Source: an archaeon
GTDB taxonomy: Archaea > Methanobacteriota_B > Thermococci > Methanofastidiosales > NM3
DNA: 64,000 nucleotides
Reading direction: 5' to 3'
Assembly: GCA_004212155.1 (NCBI GenBank)
Contig: RXIG01000001.1
Span: 143,679 to 207,678 of the forward strand
The translations under genes were made by a program, and so were the position numbers. The notes under the pieces were generated by a model. It was given only the letters and a program-made list of their open reading frames with translations, did not search any database and had not been told where the DNA came from. Every line of letters begins with the position of its first letter. The first letter of the stretch is position 1. Below, in pieces: positions 43,541-52,590 of the stretch.

Positions 43541-45134
43541 TCTCCCGCTCGATGATTCGGCACGCCCTTTGTACGCCAATCGTCTTGATGAGCGTGCCCG
43601 CACGCGGGCCCCTCTGGACGCCGAGGAGCACATAATAGAGAAGCTTGAAGAACTTGGCCGGCTTGAGGTCGTGTTGTTGCGCCGTTGTGAACACAGCGTT
43701 TTGGATATCTTCTGCGTCCATGTCATCCCCAAGCACGTCGATGAGTTGCAGCAGGGCTTCCCTCTCGGCCTCGGTGAGTTCGAGCGGTTCGTGCGCCATG
43801 GGTCCTCCGGCGTCCTTGGTCCACTCGGTGGCATACCGTATCATGCCCATGAGATCCTCACGCTGCTCCTCGGTGAGCGAGGACGGCGCCTTCTTCGAGT
43901 TCTGGAGGATGTTGATGATGATCTCATCCCTGTTGGGCGTATCCGCGGGTATGACCGATGCGATGTTGGCGATGACGTTGTAGGGGACGCTCAGTGACGG
44001 TGTTTCAGGGACGTCAAGTAGCTTCACGTATTCGTAGAGGCGCCTGAGGTGCGTGCGTTCCTTTTCGTTGTTCACCTTGACCTTGCCGAAGTAGACATCC
44101 TCGAGATAGTTCACCTCGTCCATGAGCTTTGGTATCTCCTCGAGATCGACCACGCGCGCATAAGCGAGACGCTTGAGCATGAGCAGGATGAGCGACTCAG
44201 GGGCGCCGTAGCGCAGCCATCGCTGGGGAGTGAAGACATTACCCTTGGACTTCGAGATCTTTCCGCCGCCGCGTTCGACGAAGAGTTCGTAGAACGCATG
44301 CACGGGCGGTGTGTAGGAGAGCAGCTGCTCGCATATCGCGTCGTTTACCTTCACCGATTCGAGGATGTCCTTCCCAAACGCCTCGAACGCGATGCCAAAC
44401 GCGCGCCATCGCGCGGCGAACTCGACCTTCCATGCCAGCTTGCCGTTCCTGATATGCGTCGTGCCCGTGGCGCCACACCCCCTTACCACGATGTCCTCAC
44501 CCGTCGTCGAGTCCTTTCCAACGAACTCTCCGTCACAGACGTACGAGACGGTCTCCGCTTCAGGGTCGAAATCAGTAACACGCGTCGTGTAGATCTTCCC
44601 GCACTCCTCGCAAATGGCGAAATAGGGATACTGTGTCAGGTATTTCTCCTGCCCCGTGACATTGCGGATGATAGTCCCCGCTTCCTTGTGCCGTTCAAGG
44701 AGCAAGGCTATCTCTTTGTCGAGGATACCAGCCTTGTAGGCCTCGTCGCTCGACTGGAAACGGTATTCGATGCCCATCTTGTCAAATGCATCGGTGAGCA
44801 GTGATGAGATGTGGTGGCCAAAGGAGTCATGGCATCCAAAGGGGTCGGGGATATGTGAGACGGGATTGCCTACATACTCCTTGAGCTCGGACGGGAATCC
44901 GTAGGGGATCTTACGCAACCCGTCACGGTCGTCCGAGTATGCCTGGAAGAGCGCATCCTTTCCCTTCTCCTTGAGTGCAAGCGATACGACATACGAGCGT
45001 ATGCCGTCACCCAGGCTTCCCACGTGCGGGATGCCCGATGCGCCAAGACCGCACTCGGTCACGTAGATATCCCTGGAGGGGTCCTGGTCTATGATCTGCT
45101 GTGCCGATTTGTCTGCCCAAAACAATTCACTCAC
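43512..45134 (-). CDS. lysS: Lysyl-tRNA synthetase, class I
   Basis: A 540-residue class I LysRS, the archaeal form. The HIGH-like motif is GASGIPHVGSLGDG (residues about 32-45) and the KMSKS-like motif is GKISKSKGNVF (about residue 294). An inserted zinc ribbon is seen as CEECGKIY and later CDGE/CGATG. The tail after residue 380 is the helical anticodon-binding cage. The likely start is a GTG at 45134 preceded by GGTGAT. The pylS/pylT genes are not visible. Confidence 0.95.
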   Translation of the reverse strand: MSELFWADKSAQQIIDQDPSRDIYVTECGLGASGIPHVGSLGDGIRSYVVSLALKEKGKDALFQAYSDDRDGLRKIPYGFPSELKEYVGNPVSHIPDPFGCHDSFGHHISSLLTDAFDKMGIEYRFQSSDEAYKAGILDKEIALLLERHKEAGTIIRNVTGQEKYLTQYPYFAICEECGKIYTTRVTDFDPEAETVSYVCDGEFVGKDSTTGEDIVVRGCGATGTTHIRNGKLAWKVEFAARWRAFGIAFEAFGKDILESVKVNDAICEQLLSYTPPVHAFYELFVERGGGKISKSKGNVFTPQRWLRYGAPESLILLMLKRLAYARVVDLEEIPKLMDEVNYLEDVYFGKVKVNNEKERTHLRRLYEYVKLLDVPETPSLSVPYNVIANIASVIPADTPNRDEIIINILQNSKKAPSSLTEEQREDLMGMIRYATEWTKDAGGPMAHEPLELTEAEREALLQLIDVLGDDMDAEDIQNAVFTTAQQHDLKPAKFFKLLYYVLLGVQRGPRAGTLIKTIGVQRACRIIEREIKASRQGSS

Positions 45135-45208
45135 ATAATCACCTTATTCATCACTGCGAATATGAGGAAACAACGTTAACGATTATAAAAGGCTTTTGTT
45201 TTTCTTTT

Positions 45209-45973
45209 TCATACGTCTTCATTGAACTGATGGCGTTCGTTGAAAAAGACCCTGCTCTCGAGGTAGAGTATCATATAGGCCACGAGGGCGTTGCTGCTCA
45301 CGATGGCCATCATGATGGCGATCTGGTACCGGATGGCCGTCATGGGTGCAGTGCCTGAAAGGATCTGTCCCGTCATCATGCCCGGAAGCGTCACGATGCC
45401 CATCGCCGTCATCGTGATCAATTGTGGGAGGAAGGCGGCACGAAATGCCTCGCTGAAGTAGCGTTCAGTCGCCTCAGAGGCCGTGGCGCCAAGCGAGAGC
45501 ATCGTGAGGATACGCATGCGCTCTTTTTGCAGAGATGAGTAGAACCGCTCGAACGCCAGCGCACAACCGTTCATGCCGTTGCCTATGATCATGCCCGCAA
45601 TGGGGATCATGTAGCGCGGATCGTACCAGGGGTCCTGCCCTACGATGACAACTACGAAAAGCGCCAGGACGCTTCCAGCACCGATGGCGATCGATGCAAC
45701 GATGTTCCTCTGGAGATGTGCGCTCCTTACGTTGAGGCGAGAGAAGACGATGCGTGATGCCATGCCGAACAGGAAGACGAGTATGCCAACTACGATATAC
45801 CATGCATCGATTTCAAAGACGACCTCAAGCACGATTCCCGCTCCAACGAGCTGTAGGGACATGCGTACCACCGATATGGCTATCTGTCTGTTGATGGACA
45901 GGTGCTTGATGCGTGCAAGCAGTATCACGCTCCCCATGAGGCCGTAGGCTATGATGAGGCCCAGGATTGATAT
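45209..45973 (-). CDS. ABC-transporter permease, UPF0014/FetB type
   Basis: A membrane protein of about 254 residues with six or seven helices, matching FetB/YbbM: VRMSLQLVGAGIVLEVVF near the start, PIAGMIIGNGMNGCALAFERF, LGATASEAT and the TMTAMGIVTLPGMMTGQIL segment. No canonical start codon lies between the end of the ATPase gene and the first helix: the first in-frame ATG (45937) would remove part of it. A GGAGGAG site sits at about 45980, so a rare start such as ATA or GTT, or coupling to the upstream gene, is implied. Start uncertain. Confidence 0.75.
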   Translation of the reverse strand: MSILGLIIAYGLMGSVILLARIKHLSINRQIAISVVRMSLQLVGAGIVLEVVFEIDAWYIVVGILVFLFGMASRIVFSRLNVRSAHLQRNIVASIAIGAGSVLALFVVVIVGQDPWYDPRYMIPIAGMIIGNGMNGCALAFERFYSSLQKERMRILTMLSLGATASEATERYFSEAFRAAFLPQLITMTAMGIVTLPGMMTGQILSGTAPMTAIRYQIAIMMAIVSSNALVAYMILYLESRVFFNERHQFNEDV

Positions 45974-45990
45974 GTCAACGATCTCCTCCG

Positions 45991-46701
45991 CTATGGCGAT
46001 CCCCCCAGGAAATCTTCGATATCGACCTCTCCGTTCGAGTCGGCGCTCGAGACGAGTCGCCCTCCCATCATCGCATATATTGTCGATGCACGCTGGACCA
46101 TCTGGCGTGAATGTGTCACGCATACGACTGTTCGCTCTTTTGCCTCATTGACTATAAGGTCGACGATGTGGTCTTCCGTTCGCCTGTCGAGGGCTGATGT
46201 CGGTTCGTCGAGAAGGAGCACATCAGGTTGGAGTAGGAGGGTCCGTGCCAGGCACAGGCGTTGTTTCTCGCCTCCCGATAGCGTTGAGACGTCCTTGCCC
46301 ATCACCCAGGCGGGCAGCTTGCAGAGTGCAAGTGCCTTTTGCATGTCGTCATCTGAGGGCGTTTTCGGTTCATTGGCCGAGAACTCGAAAGGAAGGAGCA
46401 TGTTCGTGCGTCCGTCCCCCTGTATGAGCAACGGTTCCTGGAAGAGCAGCGCCACGCTCGACCGGTAGGTAGGCATGTCAAGCTCGAGGATGTCGGTCCC
46501 CTTGTAGGCAACCGTGCCACTCGTTGGCGAAAGAAGGCCGTTTATCAGCATGAGAAGTGTCGTCTTGCCCGATCCCGACGGACCGACGATGGCCGTGAGC
46601 GTGTGCTTGTGTATCGACATGGAGATGTCCTCTACAATGGCCTTTCCATTCGCCTGGTAGCTCACGGCATCCGTCGTGATCAATGGGGGCTGTGACGTCA
46701 C
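45991..46701 (-). CDS. ABC-transporter ATPase, FetA-like
   Basis: A 236-residue nucleotide-binding subunit. Walker A is GPSGSGKTTLL, the Q-loop lies in ALLFQEPLL, the signature is LSGGEKQRLCLA, Walker B is VLLLDEPTSALD, and the switch His is in VVCVTHSRQ. It pairs with the downstream UPF0014-type permease; in bacteria FetAB exports iron. A TATTTTAATT box lies about 27 bases before a GTG at 46701, suggesting that GTG as the leaderless start; an ATG at 46719 is the alternative. Divergent from the PINA gene. Confidence 0.88.
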   Translation of the reverse strand: MTSQPPLITTDAVSYQANGKAIVEDISMSIHKHTLTAIVGPSGSGKTTLLMLINGLLSPTSGTVAYKGTDILELDMPTYRSSVALLFQEPLLIQGDGRTNMLLPFEFSANEPKTPSDDDMQKALALCKLPAWVMGKDVSTLSGGEKQRLCLARTLLLQPDVLLLDEPTSALDRRTEDHIVDLIVNEAKERTVVCVTHSRQMVQRASTIYAMMGGRLVSSADSNGEVDIEDFLGGSP

Positions 46702-46785
46702 GATGTTACTCTTGCACATCAATTAAAATAGTTGGTCCTGGCGCGATGGGTATGTTTTTTAAACGGAGTGGACACATCACACTAT

Positions 46786-48570
46786 ATGATACTCGTACCT
46801 GATACCTCGGTCATAGTCGATGGAAGATTCTATTCTTACGTCACGTCAAATGAGGTGCAAGAGATCGTTGTCCCCGAGGCGGTGGTCGCAGAGATAGAGC
46901 ATCAGGCAAATCTTGGGAAGTCGTCCGGGGAATCGGGCCTCAAGGAGCTCCTCTCGCTGCGCCGATATGCCGATACGAACAACATCATCCTCACGTTCCA
47001 TGGACGGAGACCATCGATGTCGGATATCCGCTATGCCAAAGAGGGTGAGATGGACGAACTGGTGCGGGTGGTGGCGGCAGACTTCAACGCGATACTGGTC
47101 ACCGGTGACAAGGTGCAGGCGCATGTGGCCCAGTCCAAGGGCATCGATACGGTCTATCTCGAACCATATTCGATCACTGATATGCGCATCGAGGACTTCT
47201 TCGATGCAGAGACGATGTCGGTGCATCTCAAGGCTGGCCTTCATGTCTACGTCAAGAAGGGTCGCCCGGGCGCTATCGTGTTCGAGAAGCAGGAACGGGT
47301 GCTTGACGAAAACGAGCTCGAGGAGATATCGATCGATATCATCGAGCGAGCGAAGAACACGCGCGATTGCTTCATCGAGATGGACGAACCGGGCGCGACC
47401 GTCGTTCAGCTCAAGGAATACCGCATCGCCATCACGAAGCCCCCCTTCTCCGACCGCTACGAGATCACCGCTGTGCATCCTGTGAAGAAGGTGTCCCTCG
47501 ACGAATATGCCCTGTCCTCCAAGCTCAAGGACCGGCTAGCGGTAGCAGAGGGCATCCTCGTCTCCGGGGCCCCGGGGGCTGGGAAGTCGACGTTCGTACA
47601 GGCAATAGCGGAGTATTACAACTCCCAGGGAAAGATCGTCAAGACGATGGAAAAACCCCGCGACCTCCAGGTGTCAGACGAGATCACGCAGTATACGGCC
47701 CTTTCTGGCGACATGGCAAAGACCGGCGACATCCTCCTTCTCGTGCGTCCCGACTTCACGATCTTTGACGAGATGAGAAAGACCAATGACTTCTTCACGT
47801 TCTCCGACCTCCGTCTTGCCGGTGTCGGCATGATAGGCGTCGTGCATGCAACGCGCACCATCGATGCCATCCAGCGATTCATTGGCCGCATCGAGCTTGG
47901 CATGATCCCCCAGATCGTCGATACGGTCATCCACATCGCAGGCGGCGAGGTCCAGGAGATATACCTCCTCGAGTTCAAGGTCAAGCCGCCATCGGGTATG
48001 GCAGAGGCCGACCTAGCGCGCCCGGTCATCGAGGTCTACAACTTCGAGACACAGCAGCTCCAGTTCGAGATCTACACGTTCGGTGAACAGGTCGTCGTGA
48101 TGGAGGTGGCAAAAAGACGCCCCTCGCACGTCGACCGCGGAGCAATACGGTCGCTTGAGAACGAGATCCGCCGACTCGTGCCCGATGCCGAGGTCCATAT
48201 CGAGATGGCCGGTAACCGTGCCAAGGTCTATGCAGATCCCATGGACGTGCCATACATCATCGGCAAGCGGGGCAAGATCGTCACGCGTCTTGAGAGCAAG
48301 CTCGGGATGAAGATCGACGTCATCGAGGACGAGAACGTCGCGCCCTCGGAGGTCGAGGTGAACGCGAAGGTGCAAAAGAAGTACGTCCATCTTACCGTGG
48401 ACAAGCGCTTTGCAGGCTCGGACCTTCGGTTCATGGCCGACGGCGAGGAGCTCTTCACGGCGACCGTTGGCAAGAAAGGGATCCTCAAGATAGAGAAGAA
48501 GAGCGAACTTGGCTTGCATATCGCAGATCAGCTCAAAAAGAAAAAATTTATATATGCTCTTCCTGTTTGA
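46786..48570 (+). CDS. PINA: PIN-domain ATPase with KH domain
   Basis: A 594-residue archaeal protein. The order is a PIN nuclease domain (VPDTSVIVDGRFYS at the start, acidic residues in EMDELVRVVAADF and LVTGD); a VirB11/PilT-like ATPase with Walker A GAPGAGKSTFV near residue 264; and a C-terminal KH domain (IIGKRGKIVTRLESKLG). PINA forms hexamers that unwind Holliday junctions. A TTTTTAAAC box lies about 27 bases before the ATG at 46786, which is preferred over an upstream ATG at 46732. A tRNA gene begins 9 bases after the stop. Confidence 0.9.
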   Translation: MILVPDTSVIVDGRFYSYVTSNEVQEIVVPEAVVAEIEHQANLGKSSGESGLKELLSLRRYADTNNIILTFHGRRPSMSDIRYAKEGEMDELVRVVAADFNAILVTGDKVQAHVAQSKGIDTVYLEPYSITDMRIEDFFDAETMSVHLKAGLHVYVKKGRPGAIVFEKQERVLDENELEEISIDIIERAKNTRDCFIEMDEPGATVVQLKEYRIAITKPPFSDRYEITAVHPVKKVSLDEYALSSKLKDRLAVAEGILVSGAPGAGKSTFVQAIAEYYNSQGKIVKTMEKPRDLQVSDEITQYTALSGDMAKTGDILLLVRPDFTIFDEMRKTNDFFTFSDLRLAGVGMIGVVHATRTIDAIQRFIGRIELGMIPQIVDTVIHIAGGEVQEIYLLEFKVKPPSGMAEADLARPVIEVYNFETQQLQFEIYTFGEQVVVMEVAKRRPSHVDRGAIRSLENEIRRLVPDAEVHIEMAGNRAKVYADPMDVPYIIGKRGKIVTRLESKLGMKIDVIEDENVAPSEVEVNAKVQKKYVHLTVDKRFAGSDLRFMADGEELFTATVGKKGILKIEKKSELGLHIADQLKKKKFIYALPV

Positions 48571-48578
48571 GTGCTGAT

Positions 48579-48652
48579 GGGCCCGTAGCCTAGCTGGATA
48601 GGGCGACAGCCTCCTAAGCTGTAGATCGTGGGTTCGAATCCCACCGGGTCCG
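48579..48652 (+). tRNA. tRNA-Arg, anticodon CCT
   Basis: A 74-nt cloverleaf on the forward strand. Acceptor strands GGGCCCG and CGGGTCC pair with one G-U, and the discriminator is G. The anticodon stem ACAGC/GCTGT holds loop CTCCTAA, giving anticodon CCT (Arg, AGG codons). The T arm GTGGG-TTCGAAT-CCCAC is perfect. No intron and no encoded CCA. It lies so close to the PINA stop that it may share its transcript. Confidence 0.95.
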
Positions 48653-48658
48653 CTCTTC

Positions 48659-48805
48659 TCATTCCTCTACTATCTGCAGTTCGTCAGGGGCAATGATCGC
48701 ACCGCAGCAGGGGCAGTAGACATTGCCGTTCTTGTCGGTGCGCAGGTCATCGGTACTTGCCGCCTTCCATTCACATCCGCATACTGGGCATCGATATAAG
48801 GTCAT
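48659..48805 (-). CDS. 48-residue zinc-ribbon protein
   Basis: A very short ORF of 48 residues that reads MTLYRCPVCGCEWKA at its start and NVYCPCCGAIIAPD near its end: two Cys pairs with zinc-ribbon (rubredoxin-like) spacing. The Cys spacing and coding-like composition argue that it is real. It ends 7 bases past the tRNA gene on the opposite strand. No start-associated TATA box was checked beyond an AT-rich upstream. Function unknown; such ribbons often bind nucleic acid or protein. Confidence 0.6.
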   Translation of the reverse strand: MTLYRCPVCGCEWKAASTDDLRTDKNGNVYCPCCGAIIAPDELQIVEE

Positions 48806-48976
48806 GGGATCGTGTGTATGTCTGCATTGCGCTTTAAGACAGTATCGATTATAAGGATTATTATATATTTTATATATTTTTATTATAAATATATATTATA
48901 ATTCAATAATATTTATATATCTCTATTTTTACATACGAGATTGTCACCCTCCCATGTGGAGGTGTGGGTGAACGAC

Positions 48977-49138
48977 ATGAACGAAGAAACATACGAATGC
49001 CACCACTGTGGCTACGAGACGGATTGTGTCGATACGTACTTCTATCGACACGAGAAGGACGGGGGATTCCATACGGTGCCCCTGTGCCCAAAATGCGGAA
49101 AAGCGATGCGATGCGTCGTGATGGTATGCGGTGTTTAG
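48977..49138 (+). CDS. 53-residue zinc-ribbon protein
   Basis: A 53-residue protein with two Cys pairs: YECHHCGYETDCVD at the N-terminus and PLCPKCGKAMRC near the end, giving a zinc-ribbon-like fold. GGAGG lies about 14 bases before the ATG at 48977, while a GTG at 48968 with better spacing is a second candidate start. The stop codon lies in the loop of a terminator hairpin. A companion of the 48-residue ribbon just upstream on the other strand. Function unknown. Confidence 0.6.
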   Translation: MNEETYECHHCGYETDCVDTYFYRHEKDGGFHTVPLCPKCGKAMRCVVMVCGV

Positions 49139-49158
49139 ACCGCATTGCTTTTTTGTTT
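49126..49158 (+). terminator. Hairpin plus T-run after the zinc-ribbon gene
   Basis: ATGCGGT and ACCGCAT form a perfect 7-bp stem around the loop GTTTAG, which includes the gene's stop codon, followed by GCTTTTTTGTTT. It looks like a bacterial-type intrinsic terminator and is placed to end the zinc-ribbon transcript. Confidence 0.6.
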
Positions 49159-49199
49159 AATTCTTGCAATTACTAAAAAAAAGAAAGGAACAGGTGGTA

Positions 49200-49541
49200 T
49201 TATTCGTTATGCGAACCCTCCTCTTCCTTCGTCCGCACACGAATCACCTGTTCCACGCTTGAGATGAAGATCTTTCCATCCCCTATCTCTCCCGTGTATG
49301 CGGATTCGAGTATCGTGTCGACAACAGCCTTTACCTGTTTTTCCTCTATCACGATACAGAGCTTGATCTTTGGAAGGAGGTCGACGCGGTACTTCCTTCC
49401 GCGCCATTGGCGTTCGATGCCGCCCTGACTTCCCCTTCCACGAACCTCAGTTACCGTCATGCCCAGACATCCCATCTCCTCAAGGGCCCCCTTGACATGA
49501 TCGAGCCTCTCGGGACGTATCACTGCCTCAATCTTTTTCAT
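49200..49541 (-). CDS. glnK: PII nitrogen-regulatory protein (GlnK)
   Basis: A 113-residue PII-family trimer subunit. KKIEAVIRPERLDHVKGAL opens it, the T-loop includes RGRKYRVDLLPKIKL with the modifiable Tyr, and the B-loop/C-loop DGKIFISSVEQVIRVRT closes it. It binds ATP/ADP and 2-oxoglutarate and plugs the AmtB channel under nitrogen excess. The ATG at 49541 is preferred to the GTG at 49550. It starts 14 bases after amtB, the usual order in many archaea. The T-loop lacks the common RGFGRQKGH pattern, having RGRGSQGG. Confidence 0.93.
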   Translation of the reverse strand: MKKIEAVIRPERLDHVKGALEEMGCLGMTVTEVRGRGSQGGIERQWRGRKYRVDLLPKIKLCIVIEEKQVKAVVDTILESAYTGEIGDGKIFISSVEQVIRVRTKEEEGSHNE

Positions 49542-49555
49542 TGCGATCACCTTGT

Positions 49556-50785
49556 CTACTCCCTGACGAACTCAGGATATGCGTCTGCCCCGAACTCGGT
49601 CGTGTCAAGACCGCGAAGCTCTATCGTCTCAGATACGCGAAGCCCCATGGACTTGTCTATCCCGTATGCGATTATAAGCGAGAGCGGGAATACGAGGAGG
49701 AACGTCGCCCCTGCCCCAAGCGCTTGGGTCGCAAGTTGTGAAACGCTTCCCGTTGTTAGGAGCCCCGACTCCGATGCGAACAGCCCCACGGCGAGCGTGC
49801 CCCAAAGCCCGTTTATGCCATGTACGGAGATGGCGCCTACGGGGTCATCGATCTTGAATCTCGATTCAATGATGTCGACGGCATAGACGACGATCACCCC
49901 TGCGACAAGCCCGATGAGCATCGCCCAGAGCGGGGTAACGAATGCACACGGTGCCGTGATGGCGACGAGCCCGGCGAGTATGCCGTTCATGGTCATGCCG
50001 GTGTCCGGCTTTCCATTTCGTTTCCATGTCAGGAGAAGCGCTGAGAATCCGCCTCCTACCGCGGACAGATATGTCGTCGTCGCTATCGTGCCAAGCATCT
50101 CATTGACCGCAAGCTCGCTTCCCGCGTTGAATCCAAACCATCCGACCCAGAGGAGAAAGAGCCCTATGGTGGCAAGCCCGATGTCATGGCCTGCGATGGC
50201 AAGCGGTTTTCCGTCATGGGAGAACTTTCCGATGCGGGGGCCGAGGACGAACGCCGATGCGAGCGCCGCCCAGCCACCGACGCTGTGCACCACCGTTGAA
50301 CCGGCAAAGTCAAGAAATCCCCTCTCTGCAAGCCATCCGCCGCCCCATATCCAATGGGCGATGGTGGGGTATATGAATGCAACGAGGAGGGCGCAGATGA
50401 CAAGATACGCTGTGAACTTGATCCTCTCTGCCACTGCACCGCTCACGATCGTCGCAGCGGTGGCTGCAAACATCATCTGGAACAAAAAGAACACGTTGGA
50501 GGGGAGCGCAAGGTCTCCCCACGGCGCCGACGTGATGCCGTTCATGAACGCAAGGTTCACGCCACCGATCAATGCCCCGTCGCCGGAAAACGCGATGCTG
50601 AATCCGATGATGAAAAACACGAGGCTCCCCACTATGACGGTGCTTAGGTTCTTCATTATGATACTTACAGTGTTCTTTGAACGAGTGAATCCCGACTCCA
50701 GCGTTGCAAACCCCAGGTGCATGATGAAGACGAGGCTGCTTGCTATCAACACCCAGAGCGTGTCGACATAGCTAATTTCTATCAT
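49556..50785 (-). CDS. amtB: Ammonium transporter AmtB
   Basis: A 409-residue channel of the Amt/Mep/Rh family with eleven helices. Twin channel histidines are in FAGSTVVHSVGGWAAL and ISVHGINGLWGTL; the signature segment GFGFLWIGWFGFNAGSE-like (LLWVGWFGFNAGSEL) is present. It carries ammonium/ammonia across the cell membrane and is gated by GlnK, encoded 14 bases downstream. AGGAGAT precedes the ATG. The gene's upstream region is an AT-rich 200-base promoter, usual for nitrogen-regulated genes. Confidence 0.96.
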   Translation of the reverse strand: MIEISYVDTLWVLIASSLVFIMHLGFATLESGFTRSKNTVSIIMKNLSTVIVGSLVFFIIGFSIAFSGDGALIGGVNLAFMNGITSAPWGDLALPSNVFFLFQMMFAATAATIVSGAVAERIKFTAYLVICALLVAFIYPTIAHWIWGGGWLAERGFLDFAGSTVVHSVGGWAALASAFVLGPRIGKFSHDGKPLAIAGHDIGLATIGLFLLWVGWFGFNAGSELAVNEMLGTIATTTYLSAVGGGFSALLLTWKRNGKPDTGMTMNGILAGLVAITAPCAFVTPLWAMLIGLVAGVIVVYAVDIIESRFKIDDPVGAISVHGINGLWGTLAVGLFASESGLLTTGSVSQLATQALGAGATFLLVFPLSLIIAYGIDKSMGLRVSETIELRGLDTTEFGADAYPEFVRE

Positions 50786-51002
50786 TTCTTGTATCTCCTT
50801 TTCATTTGTTTTATTTTTTTTATTTTTTATTTACTTATATTCATTTTATTTTCTATTTTTTATACAAATGTATAAGATACGTGACACACTCACAAGGGCT
50901 ATAAATAGTTTTTGTATAATTTTTGAACAATTTTATACTAATGTCTTGTATTACTATATTATTTTATTCAATCATACATTATTTTTATATATTTATATAT
51001 GA

Positions 51003-51317
51003 ATGTCTATTCTAGAACAAACACATCGTATCATAAATTTCTTTAATGAACGATGTGTTGGTACCTTGATGGCAAAAAAGGGCACTCTGGCCTATTACGT
51101 CGAACTCCTCGATAAGGCATACAGGGCCACACTCGCCACATACGTGGCGTCTATCGTTCTCTTCTGGCTCTACTGGGTGTTCTCACGCCACAAACACGGC
51201 GACGCCTGGATCGCCCTATTGGCATGGGGCATCATCGAAGTACTCCTCTATTATGGCATCTACTTCGGGTCGCTCCCGCGGCGCGTCCAAGAAAAGTATG
51301 GAAAAGAAGAGGCATGA
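51003..51317 (+). CDS. Small two-helix membrane protein, unknown
   Basis: A 104-residue protein with two hydrophobic helices in the second half (about residues 44-60 and 69-87) and a charged helical N-terminus. It starts MSILEQTHRIINFFNERC and ends PRRVQEKYGKEEA. No family is recognised. A TATATATT-type promoter lies before the start. Its stop is 2 bases from the end of the convergent UspA gene. The role is unknown. Confidence 0.55.
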   Translation: MSILEQTHRIINFFNERCVGTLMAKKGTLAYYVELLDKAYRATLATYVASIVLFWLYWVFSRHKHGDAWIALLAWGIIEVLLYYGIYFGSLPRRVQEKYGKEEA

Positions 51318-51319
51318 GC

Positions 51320-51736
51320 TTATCGGACGAGCAACACGGGACAGTGTGCCTTATCAGCGACGATCTCAGAGACATGCCCCATACCGACGTTGCCATAGGG
51401 GGACTTGCCTCTCGTTCCCATGACGATAAGGTCGAATCCTTCCTCTTTGGCAACGTGCACTATCATCTCCGGAACAGGACCGTAGAAGACCCGTGTCGTC
51501 GTGGGCACGTTATAGAGGCGAGCGCGCATGCGCATCTCCTCAAGGAACGATTCTGCCCCCTCACTGCGACGCTGTTGCGTTCCCTCGTCCTCCGGAACAT
51601 TTTCCTCAATCACGTGGAGGAGATGTATGGTCGCATCCGATCCCCGTGCAAGATTGGCGGCGTACTGTATCGCCTTCAATGAGTTCTTGGAGCCGTCGAC
51701 CGGCACCAGTATGTTGTCTATGCGCGTGGCGTCCAT
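51320..51736 (-). CDS. Universal stress protein (UspA family)
   Basis: A 138-residue UspA-fold protein. Strand 1 is NILVPVDGSKNSL, a Walker-like ATP-binding end is VMGTRGKSPYGNVGMGHVSEIV, matching the G-2X-G-9X-G(S/T) nucleotide motif (with His for Ser at the end), and KAHCPVLLVR closes the fold. It probably binds ATP. The ATG at 51736, preceded by GGTGTGAAG, is preferred to upstream in-frame ATGs that overlap the metallo-beta-lactamase reading frame. It lies 19 bases downstream of that gene and likely in one transcript with it. Confidence 0.87.
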   Translation of the reverse strand: MDATRIDNILVPVDGSKNSLKAIQYAANLARGSDATIHLLHVIEENVPEDEGTQQRRSEGAESFLEEMRMRARLYNVPTTTRVFYGPVPEMIVHVAKEEGFDLIVMGTRGKSPYGNVGMGHVSEIVADKAHCPVLLVR

Positions 51737-51755
51737 CTTCACACCATTGGTCGCG

Positions 51756-52582
51756 TCAGAGCTCATACGTCCAACCGACGAATCCCCAGTCATAGTCTCG
51801 GCCGAGACATGACCTGAGCATTGCGGCTGACGCGAGTCCCGTACAATGGAATCCATACATGCGTATGCTCTCTTTCCGGAGGTAGCCAACGGTCCTTTCG
51901 AGACGCTCCTTGGGCGCGTTCACGAGGTGGGTGCCGCCTGCGACCGCAGTGATGGGCAGGTCGGTGAGGGTCTTACACCGTTTGATGGTGTTGACAAGGC
52001 CGCTATGTGTACACCCGAGCAATACGATCGCCTCGGAACCGTTGTCAACGATGACCGATTGATCATCGATAATGGGGTCATATGCGAGCGTGCCGCCATC
52101 ATCCCTCTTGAATCGTTCAGGCACCTCCTCTGTCGGCTCGTTGCGGGGGACTTCGCCCGTCGTGCGGATGTGGGGGTGACCTCGACACTGTCTTTGTCGA
52201 GGGAAAGTGTCGACCTTGATTCGATCGTATCCCTGTCTATCGGCATGCCGATATACGTTGGATTGACACCATCGTAGACCTGGTACTTCTTCTCGAAGAC
52301 GAGGGGTTGCGCATGGACGGTGGGATTGCATAGCGAGAGGAGCCCGGAGAGGCCACCGGTATGGTCGTAATGCCCGTGGCTGATGATCACATCGTCGACG
52401 TGCGTGAGTTCCTTTTTCATCGAGGCCGCGTTATGTGTGAGCACGGGGTAGCTCTGTCCAGTGTCAAAGAGCACGGTGCGCTCCCCTGCTTCGATGAGAA
52501 ACGATATGCCGTGCTCCCCCCAGTAAGTGCTGGAGTACTTGACGGTGTTATCGCACAGGCAGGTAATGGTTGTTTTTTCCAT
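51756..52582 (-). pseudogene. Metallo-beta-lactamase-fold protein split by a frameshift
   Basis: The first frame has an MBL start: MEKTTITCLCDNT, FLIEAGERTVLFDTGQS and the HxHxDH motif VIISHGHYDHTGG, resembling the MJ0301-type dihydropterin-ribofuranosyl-aminobenzene phosphate synthase-like branch. The frame is lost at about residue 137, just after SVEVTP; a second frame then continues the family (LLGCTHSGLVNTIKRC, then YGFHCTGLASAA), to a stop at 51756. The break lies at a run of five C (five G on the forward strand, 52172-52176). Adding one C restores a full protein, so it may be a sequencing error, mutation or slippage. Confidence 0.75.
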
Positions 52583-52590
52583 GTGCCCAC

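Noticed and set aside
51756..52331. Second-frame ORF as a separate gene
   Set aside because: It is the missing C-terminal half of the metallo-beta-lactamase gene after a one-base frame change.
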